NCBI RefSeq assembly: GCF_016907655.1
Contig: NZ_JAFBCL010000001.1
Span: 3,444,001-3,508,000, forward strand
Direction of reading: 5' to 3'
DNA: 64,000 nt
Source: Saccharothrix algeriensis
GTDB lineage: Bacteria; Actinomycetota; Actinomycetes; Mycobacteriales; Pseudonocardiaceae
Made by a program: the position numbers and the translations under genes. Every line of letters begins with the position of its first letter. The stretch's first letter is position 1. Shown here piece by piece: positions 51,947 through 63,898 of the stretch. The notes under the pieces were generated by a model. The model searched no databases, was not told where the DNA came from, and was given only the letters and a program-made list of their open reading frames with translations.

Positions 51947-52519
51947 ATGAGGTTCGCGGGACGCGAGTCGTGGCAGGTGTCGCACGGGACGAACCAGACG
52001 GTCAACACCGCCCTGTTCGTGCGCGACACCCTGGCGCTGTCGGTCGACACCGTGCCCGAGCTGCCGGGCCTGGACCCCTCGGTGCCCGTCCTCGTGCCGC
52101 CGGGGGTGGACCGCGCGGGCGCGGCGGAGGAGTGGCTCGGCTGGTGGGCCGACGTCCTCGACCACGCCCGGACCGACTCGCCCGCCGGCCTGCCGATCGA
52201 CCCGTCCGGGCCGTCCCTGGCCATCCGGCCCTGCCTGCGCGCGGCCGTCCTGGCGCTGCGCGGCGCGGCGGCGGAGCACGAGCGGCTGTACTCGGGCCGC
52301 TCGCCGGGCGCGCTGCCGATCGGCGAGGTGGTGCGCGGCGTGGAGAGCCGGTTGGGCCGCTACGTCAAGCCGTTCCGGCTGGTGATCACCGTGGTGTCGG
52401 TGCAGGGGCTGGTGTGGGAGCGGATGACCGACTCGCACGTGATCGCCTCGGAGCGCTACCTCGGCGACCCGGCGCGGTGCGCGCCCGCGTTGCGCGCCGT
52501 GGTCGAGTCGCTCGCCTGA
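51947..52519 (+). CDS. Hypothetical protein
   Basis: The 190-residue protein is soluble, with no signal or membrane helix. It has a conserved-looking end (VRGVESRLGRYVKPFRLVITVVSVQGLVWERMTDSHVIASERYLGDP) and a WLGWW pair. I do not recognise a family. ATG at 51947 lies 24 bp after the tetR stop, so it may belong to the same transcript. Confidence 0.65.
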   Translation: MRFAGRESWQVSHGTNQTVNTALFVRDTLALSVDTVPELPGLDPSVPVLVPPGVDRAGAAEEWLGWWADVLDHARTDSPAGLPIDPSGPSLAIRPCLRAAVLALRGAAAEHERLYSGRSPGALPIGEVVRGVESRLGRYVKPFRLVITVVSVQGLVWERMTDSHVIASERYLGDPARCAPALRAVVESLA

Positions 52520-52558
52520 GCCACCGCCCCCGCCCGCGGCCCCGGCGACCCGCCGGGG

Positions 52559-52578
52559 AGGTAGGGCCAGCCCTACCT
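52559..52578. promoter_or_regulatory. Perfect 20-bp palindrome upstream of the DUF4097 gene
   Basis: AGGTAGGGC and GCCCTACCT are perfect 9-bp arms around CA, 88 bp before the lipoprotein start. A regulator of cell-envelope stress is a reasonable guess for its ligand, but no regulator gene is adjacent. Confidence 0.65.
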
Positions 52579-52665
52579 GCGGGTCGGGGGTTCCCCCGGT
52601 GTCGAGGAGGTGGGGCCGACCTTAGGTTTGGGGCCGTAGTCCTTGACGGCGAGGGGGCAGTGGTG

Positions 52666-53448
52666 GTGAAGCGGATCGCGTTGGCGGCCGTCGTGGTGGT
52701 GGCCGCGGCGGGTGCGCTGTCGTCCTGCGTGCGACTGGTGCAGCACAGGTTCGAAGACCGGCACGAGGTGACCGGGGCGGTGGTCGCCGTGCGCATCCAG
52801 AACGGCTCCGGTGACGTCACCCTGCGCAGCAGGGACGGCGGTGGCGGCGCGGTCGAGGTCCGGCGGACCGTCCACCACACCAGGGACGACCGGCCCGACG
52901 GCGTCACGCACCGGCTGGAGGGCGACACGCTCGTGCTCGACGGGTGCGGCGACCGGTGCTCGGTGGACTACCACGTCACCGTGCCCTCCGAGGACGTGAA
53001 GGTGGTGGGCCACAACGACTCCGGTGACGTGACGGTGGAGCGGGTCGCCGCCGTGGAGGTCAGCATCGGCTCCGGCGACGCCGTCGTGCGCGAGATCGGC
53101 GGCGCCGTGCGGCTGGAGAACGGCTCGGGCGACGTGACCGCCTCGGACGTCGGCGGCGAGTTCACCGGCCGGATCGGGTCGGGCAACGCCCGGCTGACCC
53201 GGATGAGCGGGCCCGTGCTGGTGGACGACAGCTCCGGCGACATCGAGGTCGAGATGGCCGCCGCGCAGCGGGTGCACGCCGAGTCCGGCTCGGGCAACGT
53301 CACCGTCCGCGTGCCCAGGGGCTCCTACCGCGTGCGGACCGACGCGGGCAGCGGCGAGGAGGCCGTCGAGGTGCCCCACGACCCGAACGCCACCGTCGAA
53401 CTCGTCCTGCGCTCCGGCAGCGGCGACCTGGCGCTGAGCGCCTCCTGA
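52666..53448 (+). CDS. DUF4097-like beta-strand repeat lipoprotein
   Basis: The 260-residue protein has a lipoprotein signal (hydrophobic 4-15, then GALSSC with Cys20) and a beta-rich body of about eight repeats of SGDV-type strands (GSGDVTLRS, DSGDVTVE, GSGDAVVRE, GSGDVTAS and others). It is the DUF4097 beta-helical type. It is anchored outside the membrane. GTG at 52666 is preferred by the spacing to GAGGGGG; GTG at 52663 and 52660 are alternatives. The function of the family is unknown; many members are controlled by envelope stress. Confidence 0.85.
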   Translation: MKRIALAAVVVVAAAGALSSCVRLVQHRFEDRHEVTGAVVAVRIQNGSGDVTLRSRDGGGGAVEVRRTVHHTRDDRPDGVTHRLEGDTLVLDGCGDRCSVDYHVTVPSEDVKVVGHNDSGDVTVERVAAVEVSIGSGDAVVREIGGAVRLENGSGDVTASDVGGEFTGRIGSGNARLTRMSGPVLVDDSSGDIEVEMAAAQRVHAESGSGNVTVRVPRGSYRVRTDAGSGEEAVEVPHDPNATVELVLRSGSGDLALSAS

Positions 53449-53589
53449 GCACCCGCCCCCGGTCCCGGCCGGCGGCCCCCGCGAGGGGTCGCCCGCCGGG
53501 ACCGCGCGCGTCCGGGACCGGGTCGGGTGTCGGGGATCACCCCGCGCCGGGAACACCGCGGGGCCGCCGGTCGTTGGACGAGCAGGAAG

Positions 53590-53610
53590 GTTGAGCCCAG
53601 TGGACTCAAG
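53590..53610. promoter_or_regulatory. HAIR element 1 (HspR operator of dnaK operon)
   Basis: GTTGAGC-N7-ACTCAAG matches the HspR-binding consensus CTTGAGT-N7-ACTCAAG with two changes in the left arm. It is 78 bp upstream of dnaK. Confidence 0.85.
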
Positions 53611-53628
53611 TCCCGCCGGCCTGGCAAA

Positions 53629-53649
53629 CTTGAGCGCACACCGCTCAAC
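53629..53649. promoter_or_regulatory. HAIR element 2 (HspR operator of dnaK operon)
   Basis: CTTGAGC-N7-GCTCAAC is a second HAIR-type site, 39 bp from the dnaK start. Two sites suggest tight repression by HspR at normal temperature. Confidence 0.85.
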
Positions 53650-53687
53650 GCGGGGCTCTCACACACGTATCACCAGGAGGAATCCAA

Positions 53688-55550
53688 ATGGCGCGAGCGG
53701 TCGGCATCGACCTGGGGACGACCAACTCCGTCGTCGCGGTACTCGAAGGTGGCGAGCCGACGGTGATCGCCAACTCCGAGGGTTCGCGGACGACCCCGTC
53801 CATCGTCGCCTTCGCCAAGAACGGCGAGGTGCTCGTCGGTCAGCCCGCCAAGAACCAGGCGGTGACCAACGTCGACCGGACCATCCGGTCGGTCAAGCGG
53901 CACATCGGCACGAACTGGACGACCGAAGAGGTCGACGGCAAGAAGTACACCCCGCAGGAGATCAGCGCGCGCGTGCTGATGAAGCTCAAGCGCGACGCGG
54001 AAGCCTACCTGGGCGAGGAGATCACCGACGCGGTGATCACCGTCCCCGCCTACTTCGAGGACGCGCAGCGCCAGGCCACCAAGGAGGCCGGCCAGATCGC
54101 GGGCCTCAACGTGCTGCGCATCGTCAACGAGCCCACCTCCGCCGCCCTGGCCTACGGCCTGGACAAGGGCGAGAAGGAGCAGACCATCCTGGTCTTCGAC
54201 CTCGGTGGCGGCACGTTCGACGTCTCGCTGCTGGAGCTGGGCGACGGCGTCGTGGAGGTCCGCGCGACCTCCGGTGACAACCACCTCGGCGGCGACGACT
54301 GGGACCAGCGCATCGTCGACTGGCTGGTCGAGCGCTTCAAGCAGGGCAACGGCATCGACCTGACCAAGGACAAGATGGCGCTGCAGCGCATCCGCGAGGC
54401 CGCGGAGAAGGCGAAGATCGAGCTGTCCAGCTCGAACAACGCCACCATCAACCTGCCCTACATCACGGTCGACGCGGACAAGAACCCGCTGTTCCTGGAC
54501 GAGACGCTGTCCCGCGCCGAGTTCCAGCGCATCACCAACGACCTGCTGGAGCGCACCCGCGCCCCGTTCAACAACGTGATCAAGGACGCCGGCATCTCCG
54601 TCGGCGACATCGACCACGTGGTGCTGGTCGGCGGTTCCACCCGCATGCCCGCCGTCGCCGAGCTGGTCAAGGAGCTGACCGGCGGCCGGGAGCCGAACAA
54701 GGGCGTGAACCCGGACGAGGTCGTCGCGGTCGGCGCGGCGCTGCAGGCCGGTGTGCTGAAGGGCGAGGTCAAGGACGTCCTGCTGCTCGACGTCACCCCG
54801 CTGTCCCTGGGCATCGAGACCAAGGGCGGCGTGATGACCAAGCTGATCGAGCGCAACACGACCATCCCGACCAAGCGCTCGGAGATCTTCACGACGGCCG
54901 ACGACAACCAGCCCTCGGTGCAGATCCAGGTCTACCAGGGCGAGCGCGACTTCGCGGCGGACAACAAGAAGCTCGGCATGTTCGAGCTGACCGGCCTGCC
55001 GCCCGCGCCGCGCGGCGTCCCGCAGATCGAGGTCACCTTCGACATCGACGCGAACGGCATCGTGCACGTGTCCGCGAAGGACATGGGCACGGGCAAGGAG
55101 CAGCGGATGACGATCACCGGCGGCTCGGCGCTGCCGAAGGACGACATCGACCGGATGATCAAGGACGCCGAGGCCCACGCCGAGGAGGACAAGCGCCGCC
55201 GCGAGGAGGCCGAGGTCCGCAACCAGGCCGAGACGCTGGTCTACCAGACCGAGAAGGTCGTCAAGGAGAACGACGACAAGATCCCGGCCGACGTCAAGGA
55301 GAAGGTCAAGGCCGCGCTGGAGGAGACCAACGAGGCGCTCAAGGGCACGGACATCGCCAAGGTGCGGTCCGCGGTGGAGAAGCTGGCCACCGAGTCCCAG
55401 GCCATCGGCCAGTCCCTCTACGCCAACACGGGCGCCAACCCGGCCGACGCGCCGACCGGTGACGCCGGTGCGCCGGGCGCGGCGCCCGGTGGCGCCAAGG
55501 CCGACGACGTGGTGGACGCCGAGATCGTGGACGAGGACGAGAAGAAGTGA
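53688..55550 (+). CDS. dnaK: Hsp70 chaperone DnaK
   Basis: The 620-residue protein has the actin-like ATPase domain (1-385: [37 protein letters not shown]) and the substrate-binding domain and lid. It ends in an acidic, Ala/Gly-rich tail ([15 protein letters not shown]). It refolds proteins with DnaJ and GrpE and, in actinobacteria, is also the co-repressor of HspR. ATG at 53688 has AGGAGGAATCC upstream. It is the first gene of dnaK-grpE-dnaJ-hspR behind two HAIR boxes. Confidence 0.98.
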   Translation: MARAVGIDLGTTNSVVAVLEGGEPTVIANSEGSRTTPSIVAFAKNGEVLVGQPAKNQAVTNVDRTIRSVKRHIGTNWTTEEVDGKKYTPQEISARVLMKLKRDAEAYLGEEITDAVITVPAYFEDAQRQATKEAGQIAGLNVLRIVNEPTSAALAYGLDKGEKEQTILVFDLGGGTFDVSLLELGDGVVEVRATSGDNHLGGDDWDQRIVDWLVERFKQGNGIDLTKDKMALQRIREAAEKAKIELSSSNNATINLPYITVDADKNPLFLDETLSRAEFQRITNDLLERTRAPFNNVIKDAGISVGDIDHVVLVGGSTRMPAVAELVKELTGGREPNKGVNPDEVVAVGAALQAGVLKGEVKDVLLLDVTPLSLGIETKGGVMTKLIERNTTIPTKRSEIFTTADDNQPSVQIQVYQGERDFAADNKKLGMFELTGLPPAPRGVPQIEVTFDIDANGIVHVSAKDMGTGKEQRMTITGGSALPKDDIDRMIKDAEAHAEEDKRRREEAEVRNQAETLVYQTEKVVKENDDKIPADVKEKVKAALEETNEALKGTDIAKVRSAVEKLATESQAIGQSLYANTGANPADAPTGDAGAPGAAPGGAKADDVVDAEIVDEDEKK

Positions 55551-56224
55551 CCCAGCCGGAAGAGCAGCCCCACGTGGTGGTGCACGACCGCCGGCGGATC
55601 GACCCGGAGACCGGCGAGGTGCGCCCGCCGGTCCCCGAGGCCGCCCCGGACGCGCAGGCGACGCCCGGAGCGGAGTCCGCCGCGGCGACCTCCGAGGTCC
55701 CGGCGGACGACGCGGTCGGCCGCCACGCCGCCCCCTCGAACGACCCCGCCGGCGCCGACCCGGCCGCCGAGCTGAAGGCGCAGCTGGACGAGCGCACCGC
55801 GGACCTCCAGCGGCTCACCGCCGAGTACGCCAACTACCGCAAGCGCGTCGAGCGCGACCGGGAGCTGGTGATCAGCAACGCCAAGGCGCAGGTGGCGGGC
55901 GAGCTGCTGGCCGTCCTGGACGACCTGGAGCGGGCCGGCGCGCACGGCGACCTGACCGGCGCGTTCAAGGCGGTGGCGGACAAGCTGGTCGGCGCGCTGC
56001 GCGGCGTCGGGCTGGAGCCGTTCGGGCACGAGGGCGAGGGCTTCGACCCCGCCGTGCACGAGGCGGTGCAGCACGGCACGTCCCCGGACGTGAGCGGCCC
56101 GACGGTGACCGCCGTGCTGCGGCGCGGCTACCGGTTCGGCGAGCGCGTGCTGCGGCCCGCGCTGGTCGCGGTGACCGACCACGAGCCGGCGGCGGAGCAG
56201 CCGGCCGAACAGCAGCAGGACTGA
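55547..56224 (+). CDS. grpE: Nucleotide exchange factor GrpE
   Basis: The 225-residue protein has a disordered acidic N-terminus (about 1-70), a long dimerisation helix (about 70-115: [33 protein letters not shown]) and the C-terminal beta domain ([43 protein letters not shown]). It releases ADP from DnaK. GTG at 55547 overlaps the dnaK stop as GTGA. Confidence 0.97.
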   Translation: MTQPEEQPHVVVHDRRRIDPETGEVRPPVPEAAPDAQATPGAESAAATSEVPADDAVGRHAAPSNDPAGADPAAELKAQLDERTADLQRLTAEYANYRKRVERDRELVISNAKAQVAGELLAVLDDLERAGAHGDLTGAFKAVADKLVGALRGVGLEPFGHEGEGFDPAVHEAVQHGTSPDVSGPTVTAVLRRGYRFGERVLRPALVAVTDHEPAAEQPAEQQQD

Positions 56225-56243
56225 GGGAAGGGGGGACGTCCGG

Positions 56244-57404
56244 GTGAGCGCTCGGGACTGGATCGACAAGGACTTCTACCGGGAGTTGGGCGTCTCCTCC
56301 GACGCCTCGGCCGACGAGATCAGGAAGGCGTACCGGAAGCTGGCGCGGGAGCTGCACCCCGACGCCAACCCCGGCAACGCCCAGGCCGAGGCGCGGTTCA
56401 AGTCCGTGTCCGAGGCGTACGGCGTGCTGTCGGACGCCGCGAAGCGCAAGCAGTACGACGAGGCCCGCCGCCTGTTCGCGGGCGGCGGGGGCTTCCCCGG
56501 CGGCTTCGGCCAGGGCGGCGGGTTCGACGTCGGCGACCTGTTCAACCGGCAGCAGGCGGGTGGCATGGGCGGTCTGGGCGACCTGCTCGGCGGCCTGTTC
56601 AACCGGCGGGGCGGCACGTCGACGTCGACCACCCGGCCGCGCCGGGGCGAGGACGTCGAGACCGACGTGCGGATCGACTTCTCCGAGGCCGTGCGGGGCG
56701 CGACGGTGCCGATGAGGCTGTCCAGCCCGGCGACCTGCGCCACGTGCTCGGGGTCGGGCGCGCGGCCGGGCACCTCGCCGCGCACCTGCCCGACCTGCTC
56801 CGGCGCGGGGCTGGTCACCCGCAGCCAGGGCGCGTTCGCGTTCTCCGAGCCGTGCGGCGACTGCCGCGGCACGGGGCGCATCGTGGACGACCCGTGCCCG
56901 GAGTGCGGCGGCGACGGGGTCAGCACCAGGACCCGCACGCTGACCATCCGCATCCCGGCGGGCGTGGACGACGGCCAGCGGATCAGGCTGGCCGGGCAGG
57001 GCGAGCCGGGGCGCAACAACGGGCCCAACGGCGACCTGTTCGTCCGCGTGCACGTCAACCCGGACCCGGTGTTCGGCCGGCAGGGCGACCACCTGACGGT
57101 GACGGTGCCGGTGACGTTCCCCGAACTGGCGCTGGGCACCACGCTGACCGTGCCCACGCTGGACGGCAAGGTGACGTTGAAGGTGCCCGCGGGCACGGCC
57201 TCCGGCCGCGTGCTGCGGGCCAGGGGCAAGGGCATCGCCAAGCGCGACGGCCAGGTCGGCGACCTGCTGATCACGCTCCAGGTGGCGGTGCCGAACAACA
57301 TGGACGCCACCGCGCGCGAGGCGCTGGAGGCGTACGCGGCGGCGACCGCCCGGCACGACCCGAGGGCGGACCTCAACGCCCTGGTGGAGAAGAGGTCGAC
57401 ATGA
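56244..57404 (+). CDS. dnaJ: Co-chaperone DnaJ
   Basis: The 386-residue protein has a J domain with HPD (about 40-42), a Gly/Phe-rich region (GGGGFPGGFGQGGGFD), four zinc-finger motifs (CATCSGSG, CPTCSGAG, CGDCRGTG, CPECGGDG, about 165-230) and the C-terminal substrate domains. It activates DnaK ATPase. GTG at 56244 lies 20 bp after grpE with GAAGGGGGGACG upstream. Its stop overlaps hspR. Confidence 0.97.
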   Translation: MSARDWIDKDFYRELGVSSDASADEIRKAYRKLARELHPDANPGNAQAEARFKSVSEAYGVLSDAAKRKQYDEARRLFAGGGGFPGGFGQGGGFDVGDLFNRQQAGGMGGLGDLLGGLFNRRGGTSTSTTRPRRGEDVETDVRIDFSEAVRGATVPMRLSSPATCATCSGSGARPGTSPRTCPTCSGAGLVTRSQGAFAFSEPCGDCRGTGRIVDDPCPECGGDGVSTRTRTLTIRIPAGVDDGQRIRLAGQGEPGRNNGPNGDLFVRVHVNPDPVFGRQGDHLTVTVPVTFPELALGTTLTVPTLDGKVTLKVPAGTASGRVLRARGKGIAKRDGQVGDLLITLQVAVPNNMDATAREALEAYAAATARHDPRADLNALVEKRST

Positions 57405-57829
57405 CGTTCCCGTTCCCACCGGGGACGGACGAGGACACCCCGTTCTTCGTGATCTCGGTGGCGGCGCAGCTGTCCGGCCTGCACGCCCAGACCCTCCGGT
57501 CCTACGACCGGCTGGGCCTGGTGTCGCCGGGCCGCACGTCCGGCGGCGGCCGGCGGTACTCGATGCGCGACATCGTGCTGCTGCGGGAGGTGCAGCGCCT
57601 CTCGCAGGAGGAGGGCGTGAACCTGGCCGGGATCAAGCGGATCATCGAGCTGGAGAACGAGGTGGGCGCGCTGCGCACCCGCGTGGCGGAGCTGACCGAG
57701 GAGCTGGCCTCCGCCCTGGCCGCGGCCGAGCACGCGGCGGCGTCCGTGCACGCCTCGCTGCGCCGCGACCTCGTGCCGGTGCGCCACGAGACGGCCCTGG
57801 TGGTCTGGAAGCCGAACGGCAGGCGCTGA
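57401..57829 (+). CDS. hspR: Heat-shock repressor HspR (MerR family)
   Basis: The 142-residue MerR-type protein has FVISVAAQLSGLHAQTLRSYDRLGLVSPGRTSGGGRRYSMRDIVLL (about 18-62) and a coiled-coil tail. It binds HAIR elements (53590-53649 and 60395-60415 here), with DnaK as co-repressor, and so closes the feedback loop on its own operon and on clpB. ATG at 57401 overlaps the dnaJ stop as ATGA. Confidence 0.96.
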   Translation: MTFPFPPGTDEDTPFFVISVAAQLSGLHAQTLRSYDRLGLVSPGRTSGGGRRYSMRDIVLLREVQRLSQEEGVNLAGIKRIIELENEVGALRTRVAELTEELASALAAAEHAAASVHASLRRDLVPVRHETALVVWKPNGRR

Positions 57830-57849
57830 CGCGCCGCTCCCCGGAGCGG

Positions 57850-57901
57850 ACCGCGGCCGGGCCGGTCGACGCCCGAGCGCGCCGACCGGCCCGGCCGCGG
57901 T
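57850..57901. terminator. Hairpin between hspR and the flavohemoglobin gene
   Basis: A perfect 19-bp stem (57850-57868 with 57883-57901) and a 14-base loop separate two convergent genes. Confidence 0.85.
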
Positions 57902-57929
57902 ACTGCCCGGCGGGCTCCCGCGCCGGCCG

Positions 57930-59108
57930 CTAGTCCAGCGTGAACGGGTCGTACTTGATCCGGTCCAGCGGCGTGCCGGCGACCAGCATCCGCGACACGG
58001 TGGCCCGGATCATCGACGGCGAACCGCAGATCAGCACGTCCCGGTCCTCCCACGCCCCGTAGCGGGTGACGGCGTCGGCCAGCGTGCCGCGCTCGATCCC
58101 CCGCGCGCCGGGGTCGGACTCCAGCACCGGCACGACGGTCAGCCACGGGTTGGTCATCGCGAACCGCTGCAGGTTGTCCAGGTCGTAGAGGTCCTCGCGG
58201 GTGCGCCCGCCGACGAACAGGTGCACGCGGGGGTTCTCGCCCCACTGCGCCATCCCGTCGATGATGGCGTGCATGGGCGCGACGCCCGTCCCGCCCGCGA
58301 TCATGAGCACGTCGCGGCCCGCCCGGCGGTCGACGTGCAGGCGGCCCATGGGCGGCCCGAGGCGCCACACGTCACCGGCCTGGGTGTGCCCGACGATGGA
58401 CCGGCTCACCCAGCCGCCCTCGACCGAGCGGATGTGGAACTCGATGATGCCGTCCTCGCGCGGCGCGTTCGCGGGCGAGAAGTAGCGCCACATCCGCGCG
58501 CGCTGGGGCGTCTCGACGCTGACGTACTGGCCGGCGCGGTAGCCGATCGGGTGGTCGGGCTGGAGCCGGACCACGGCGAGGTCCCAGCTCACCCGCTGGT
58601 GCTCCAGGACGGTGGCGTGCCAGTAGGCGGGCCCGTCGTCGGCCGCCGCCGCCTCCTGCATGGCGCGGGCCATGATCGTGTACGCCTCGGCCCAGGCCAG
58701 TTCGACCTGGGGCGTCCAGACCGGGCCGGCGTACTTCTTCACGGCCGCGAGCAGCGCGGTGCCCACCGACTCGTAGTGCACGCTGACCACGCCGAACTTG
58801 CGGTGGTCGCGGCCGAGCTGGCGCAGGAACGGGATCAGGTCGTCCGGGCGGTCCACCATCTGCACGACGTGGACCAGTGCCCGCAGCAGCCTGCTGCGCT
58901 GCACCTCCATGTTCGCGGGGAACATCTCGCGGGTGGCCGGCGCGAGGCTGAAGAGCATTCCGTAGAAGAACTTCGCGACCTCGTCGGAGCGCGGCTCGAC
59001 CACCGCGAAGCTCTCCCGGATCATCCGCACCATCGCGGTGACGCCCGGAGGGGGCTCTCGGTGGGGAGGGGGGCTCGGGATGGGGCTCAACACGGCGTTC
59101 GCAGTCAT
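57930..59108 (-). CDS. Flavohemoglobin-like protein (globin + FAD/NAD reductase)
   Basis: The 392-residue protein has an N-terminal globin domain (about 20-160; proximal His102 in LGRDHRKFG, Tyr49 in FFYGML), an FAD domain (RYFSPAN, about 203-209) and an NAD(P)H domain (GGTGVAPM, about 263-270; CGSPSMI at the end). Flavohemoglobins convert NO to nitrate; the actinobacterial type II group (Rv0385 type) differs and may oxidise D-lactate. This sequence resembles the latter in its long Pro-rich N-terminus, but the distinction needs alignment. It is alone and convergent with hspR. Confidence 0.88.
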   Translation of the reverse strand: MTANAVLSPIPSPPPHREPPPGVTAMVRMIRESFAVVEPRSDEVAKFFYGMLFSLAPATREMFPANMEVQRSRLLRALVHVVQMVDRPDDLIPFLRQLGRDHRKFGVVSVHYESVGTALLAAVKKYAGPVWTPQVELAWAEAYTIMARAMQEAAAADDGPAYWHATVLEHQRVSWDLAVVRLQPDHPIGYRAGQYVSVETPQRARMWRYFSPANAPREDGIIEFHIRSVEGGWVSRSIVGHTQAGDVWRLGPPMGRLHVDRRAGRDVLMIAGGTGVAPMHAIIDGMAQWGENPRVHLFVGGRTREDLYDLDNLQRFAMTNPWLTVVPVLESDPGARGIERGTLADAVTRYGAWEDRDVLICGSPSMIRATVSRMLVAGTPLDRIKYDPFTLD

Positions 59109-59529
59109 GGTCCGGGCGCAGTCTCCACGTTTCTGGCGGCGCCGGCAAGGCGCTACGTCCTCGTCAAGCTTCCATCCCCGACGGTGGGAGGCTAACCCGT
59201 CAACTGGCCGGCCGACGCCTTGATGCCACCTTCGAGTGCAGCCTGATCACAGCTGGTCGCGGCGTGTGGGCCTACCGGGTGAACGTCCCCCACCACTTGT
59301 ACCGGGTCTGCGGATTGTGGTCCACCGACCGGCGATCATCGGCGCCCACCTCGCGTCCCGGCGTCGGCCGCGGTCCGCCCCGTCCGGTCGACGGGGCGGG
59401 GAACCACCCGTGGCAGCCGGTGCCCGCACCGGTGCGGTGCGCGCCGCCGGCCTGTGGATTCACACCTGCGGATTGTGGACAACTGTACGCGTGGTGTGGA
59501 CAACCGGCTGCGACGTGCGGGTGACGCGG
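59109..59529. promoter_or_regulatory. Gene-free region with DnaA-box-like sites
   Basis: No gene is seen in this 421-bp region. It holds two exact TGTGGACAA sequences (59474-59482 and 59495-59503, 21 bp apart, or two helical turns), a related TGTGGATTC near 59452 and a TGTGGTCCA near 59316. TGTGGACAA is the complement of the actinobacterial DnaA box TTGTCCACA. Confidence 0.45.
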
Positions 59530-59907
59530 CTAGGAGGCGGCCCGCTCCGCCGGGCTGCGCTCGACGCAGAACTCGTTGCCCTCCGGGTCGGCCAGCACGA
59601 CCCAGCCGCTCCCGTCCGGCCGGCGCCGGTCGTCCACCAGGGTGGCGCCGATGCCGAGCAGGCGCTCGACCTCCTGGTCCCGCGTGGAGTCGGGCACGAG
59701 GTCGAGGTGGATCCGGTTCTTCACGGCCTTGCCCTCGGGGACGCCGATGAACAGCAGGCGCGGCCCCTCCGGCAGCTCGATCACCGCCGCCGGGTCGCCG
59801 GGGTGGTCGTCGTCGGCCAGCGGCCGGCCGGTCACCCGGCTCCACCAGCTGCCCAGCGCGTAGGCGTCGGCGCAGTCGACCGTGATGCTGTGCACGAGTG
59901 AGCTCAT
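59530..59907 (-). CDS. VOC-family protein
   Basis: The 125-residue protein begins SSLVHSITVDCADAYALGSWWSRVTGRP and ends VLADPEGNEFCVERSP, a full glyoxalase/VOC module pair; the middle His (NRIHLDLVPD) is a candidate metal ligand. ATG at 59907 starts the domain. Such proteins are dioxygenases, isomerases or resistance proteins; the reaction is unknown. A second VOC gene follows it in the opposite order of the strand (59949), and the two may be co-transcribed. Confidence 0.88.
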   Translation of the reverse strand: MSSLVHSITVDCADAYALGSWWSRVTGRPLADDDHPGDPAAVIELPEGPRLLFIGVPEGKAVKNRIHLDLVPDSTRDQEVERLLGIGATLVDDRRRPDGSGWVVLADPEGNEFCVERSPAERAAS

Positions 59908-59948
59908 GCGGTGATCATCACGGGTGCCGAGGGGGCGCCGCACCCCGA

Positions 59949-60326
59949 TTAACCCCCGTAGGGCACCGTGATGATCTCCAGCTTGTGGCCGTTGGGGTCC
60001 TCGAAGTAGACGCCGCGCCCGCCGTCGTTGGTGTTGATCCGGCCGGGCTCCCGGCCGAACGGGTCGGCCCAGTAGGTCAGGCCGCGCTCCCGGACCCGGC
60101 CGAAGATGTCGTCGAACTCGGCGTCGGAGACGATGAACGCGTAGTGCTGCGAGGTGATGTCCCCCGGCACCGACATGACGTCGAGGGTCACCTCGTTGTC
60201 GGTCTCGACGGAGAGGAACGGGCCGAACGGGACGGCGGGCGCGAACCCGAACACCTCCACGAGGAAGTCCGCGGTGGCCCGGGCGTCATGGGCGGAGACG
60301 ATCGTGTGGTTCAGCTTGACGGTCAT
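59949..60326 (-). CDS. VOC-family protein
   Basis: The 125-residue protein begins KLNHTIVSAHDARATADFLVEVFGF and ends GRGVYFEDPNGHKLEIITVPYGG, with the metal-ligand His and Glu of active VOC enzymes (H7, H57 region and E118). ATG at 60326 is preferred; the longer frame to 60380 has no domain support. It is transcribed first of the two VOC genes, divergent from clpB with the HAIR box between. Confidence 0.9.
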   Translation of the reverse strand: MTVKLNHTIVSAHDARATADFLVEVFGFAPAVPFGPFLSVETDNEVTLDVMSVPGDITSQHYAFIVSDAEFDDIFGRVRERGLTYWADPFGREPGRINTNDGGRGVYFEDPNGHKLEIITVPYGG

Positions 60327-60394
60327 GTCACCGAACGTAGGACCTCGATCACGCTGGAGGTCAAGCGTGGTCGACGCCACAGTCCGTCCGGTAG

Positions 60395-60415
60395 GTTGAG
60401 CGGAACCGGCTCAAC
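60395..60415. promoter_or_regulatory. HAIR element of clpB
   Basis: GTTGAGC-N7-GCTCAAC is a perfect inverted repeat of HAIR type, 65 bp before clpB. It places clpB under HspR control. Confidence 0.88.
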
Positions 60416-60479
60416 TTTTCTGACGTTGACGGTGCGACGGCCGCTGAGGCCGCGCACGACACGCCGACCGAGGTGAGGA

Positions 60480-63062
<2,583 letters not shown>

Positions 63063-63202
63063 GGGCCCGTCGGTCCGACGGGTTGAGCCGAACGCCGGGG
63101 GGCGCGCCCCCCGGCGCCGGCGGGTAACGGGTTGGTCCGATCACGCGAACCGCCCCGCGCGTGATCTTCGTTCTGCCCGCCCGGCCCGCTACCCTCGCAC
63201 CC

Positions 63203-63898
63203 GTGGGCATACCGGCGTGGGTCTGGTTCACCGTCGCCGCGGTCGCGGGTGTGGCGGGGTTCGTCCTGCTCGCCACCGACCGGGCGCAGCGCACCGCGCG
63301 CAACCGCGAGCGGCGTCGGTGGGCGGCGTTGCGCGGGTGGCAGTTCGAGGAGACCGACCACGTGCTGCCCACCCGCTGGGAGAGCGGCGCGATCGCGTAC
63401 TACGGCACGGGCGTGGCGAAGGACGTGGTGGCGGGCTCGACGTTCACCGCGGACGGCCGCCGCCAGGTCTACGTGCTCGACCACGAGACCGGCGGCAAGG
63501 TCAACTCGGTGCTGGTCGGCGTGCGCTGCCGGCGCGCGATCGGCGTGGTGGTCGAGCTGTGGCTGCCCAGCGTGCCGTTCCAGCGCGACCAGATGCCCGA
63601 CCTGCTGGGCCCGGTCGGCTCGCGGTACGCGTTCGTCGGCGAGCTGCCCGCCGCGCGCAGGCTGATCACCCCGGACCTGGTGGACGCCGCCGAGGAGATC
63701 GGCGGGGACGTGACCGTGGTGTGGCTGGAGAACGACTGGGTGCTGGCCGCCGCGCCGCCCAACTCGACGCCCGCCCGGCTGGAACGACTGCTGCGAGACC
63801 TGGGGGAGCTGGCCGACGTGGTGGACCCGTTCGACGCCGACCCGGAGGCCGAGACCGGTGGCGAGGTCCACCGCCCGCAGTTCGGCCGCAAGTCGTGA
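63203..63898 (+). CDS. Hypothetical membrane-anchored protein
   Basis: From GTG at 63203 the 231-residue protein has one N-terminal membrane helix (about 3-22: [19 protein letters not shown]) and then a soluble domain with a WQFEETD and a VVELWLP segment. I do not recognise the family. The earlier ATG at 63161 would add a Pro-rich leader and lacks support. Its stop overlaps the start of the SDR gene as GTGA, suggesting an operon. Confidence 0.75.
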   Translation: MGIPAWVWFTVAAVAGVAGFVLLATDRAQRTARNRERRRWAALRGWQFEETDHVLPTRWESGAIAYYGTGVAKDVVAGSTFTADGRRQVYVLDHETGGKVNSVLVGVRCRRAIGVVVELWLPSVPFQRDQMPDLLGPVGSRYAFVGELPAARRLITPDLVDAAEEIGGDVTVVWLENDWVLAAAPPNSTPARLERLLRDLGELADVVDPFDADPEAETGGEVHRPQFGRKS

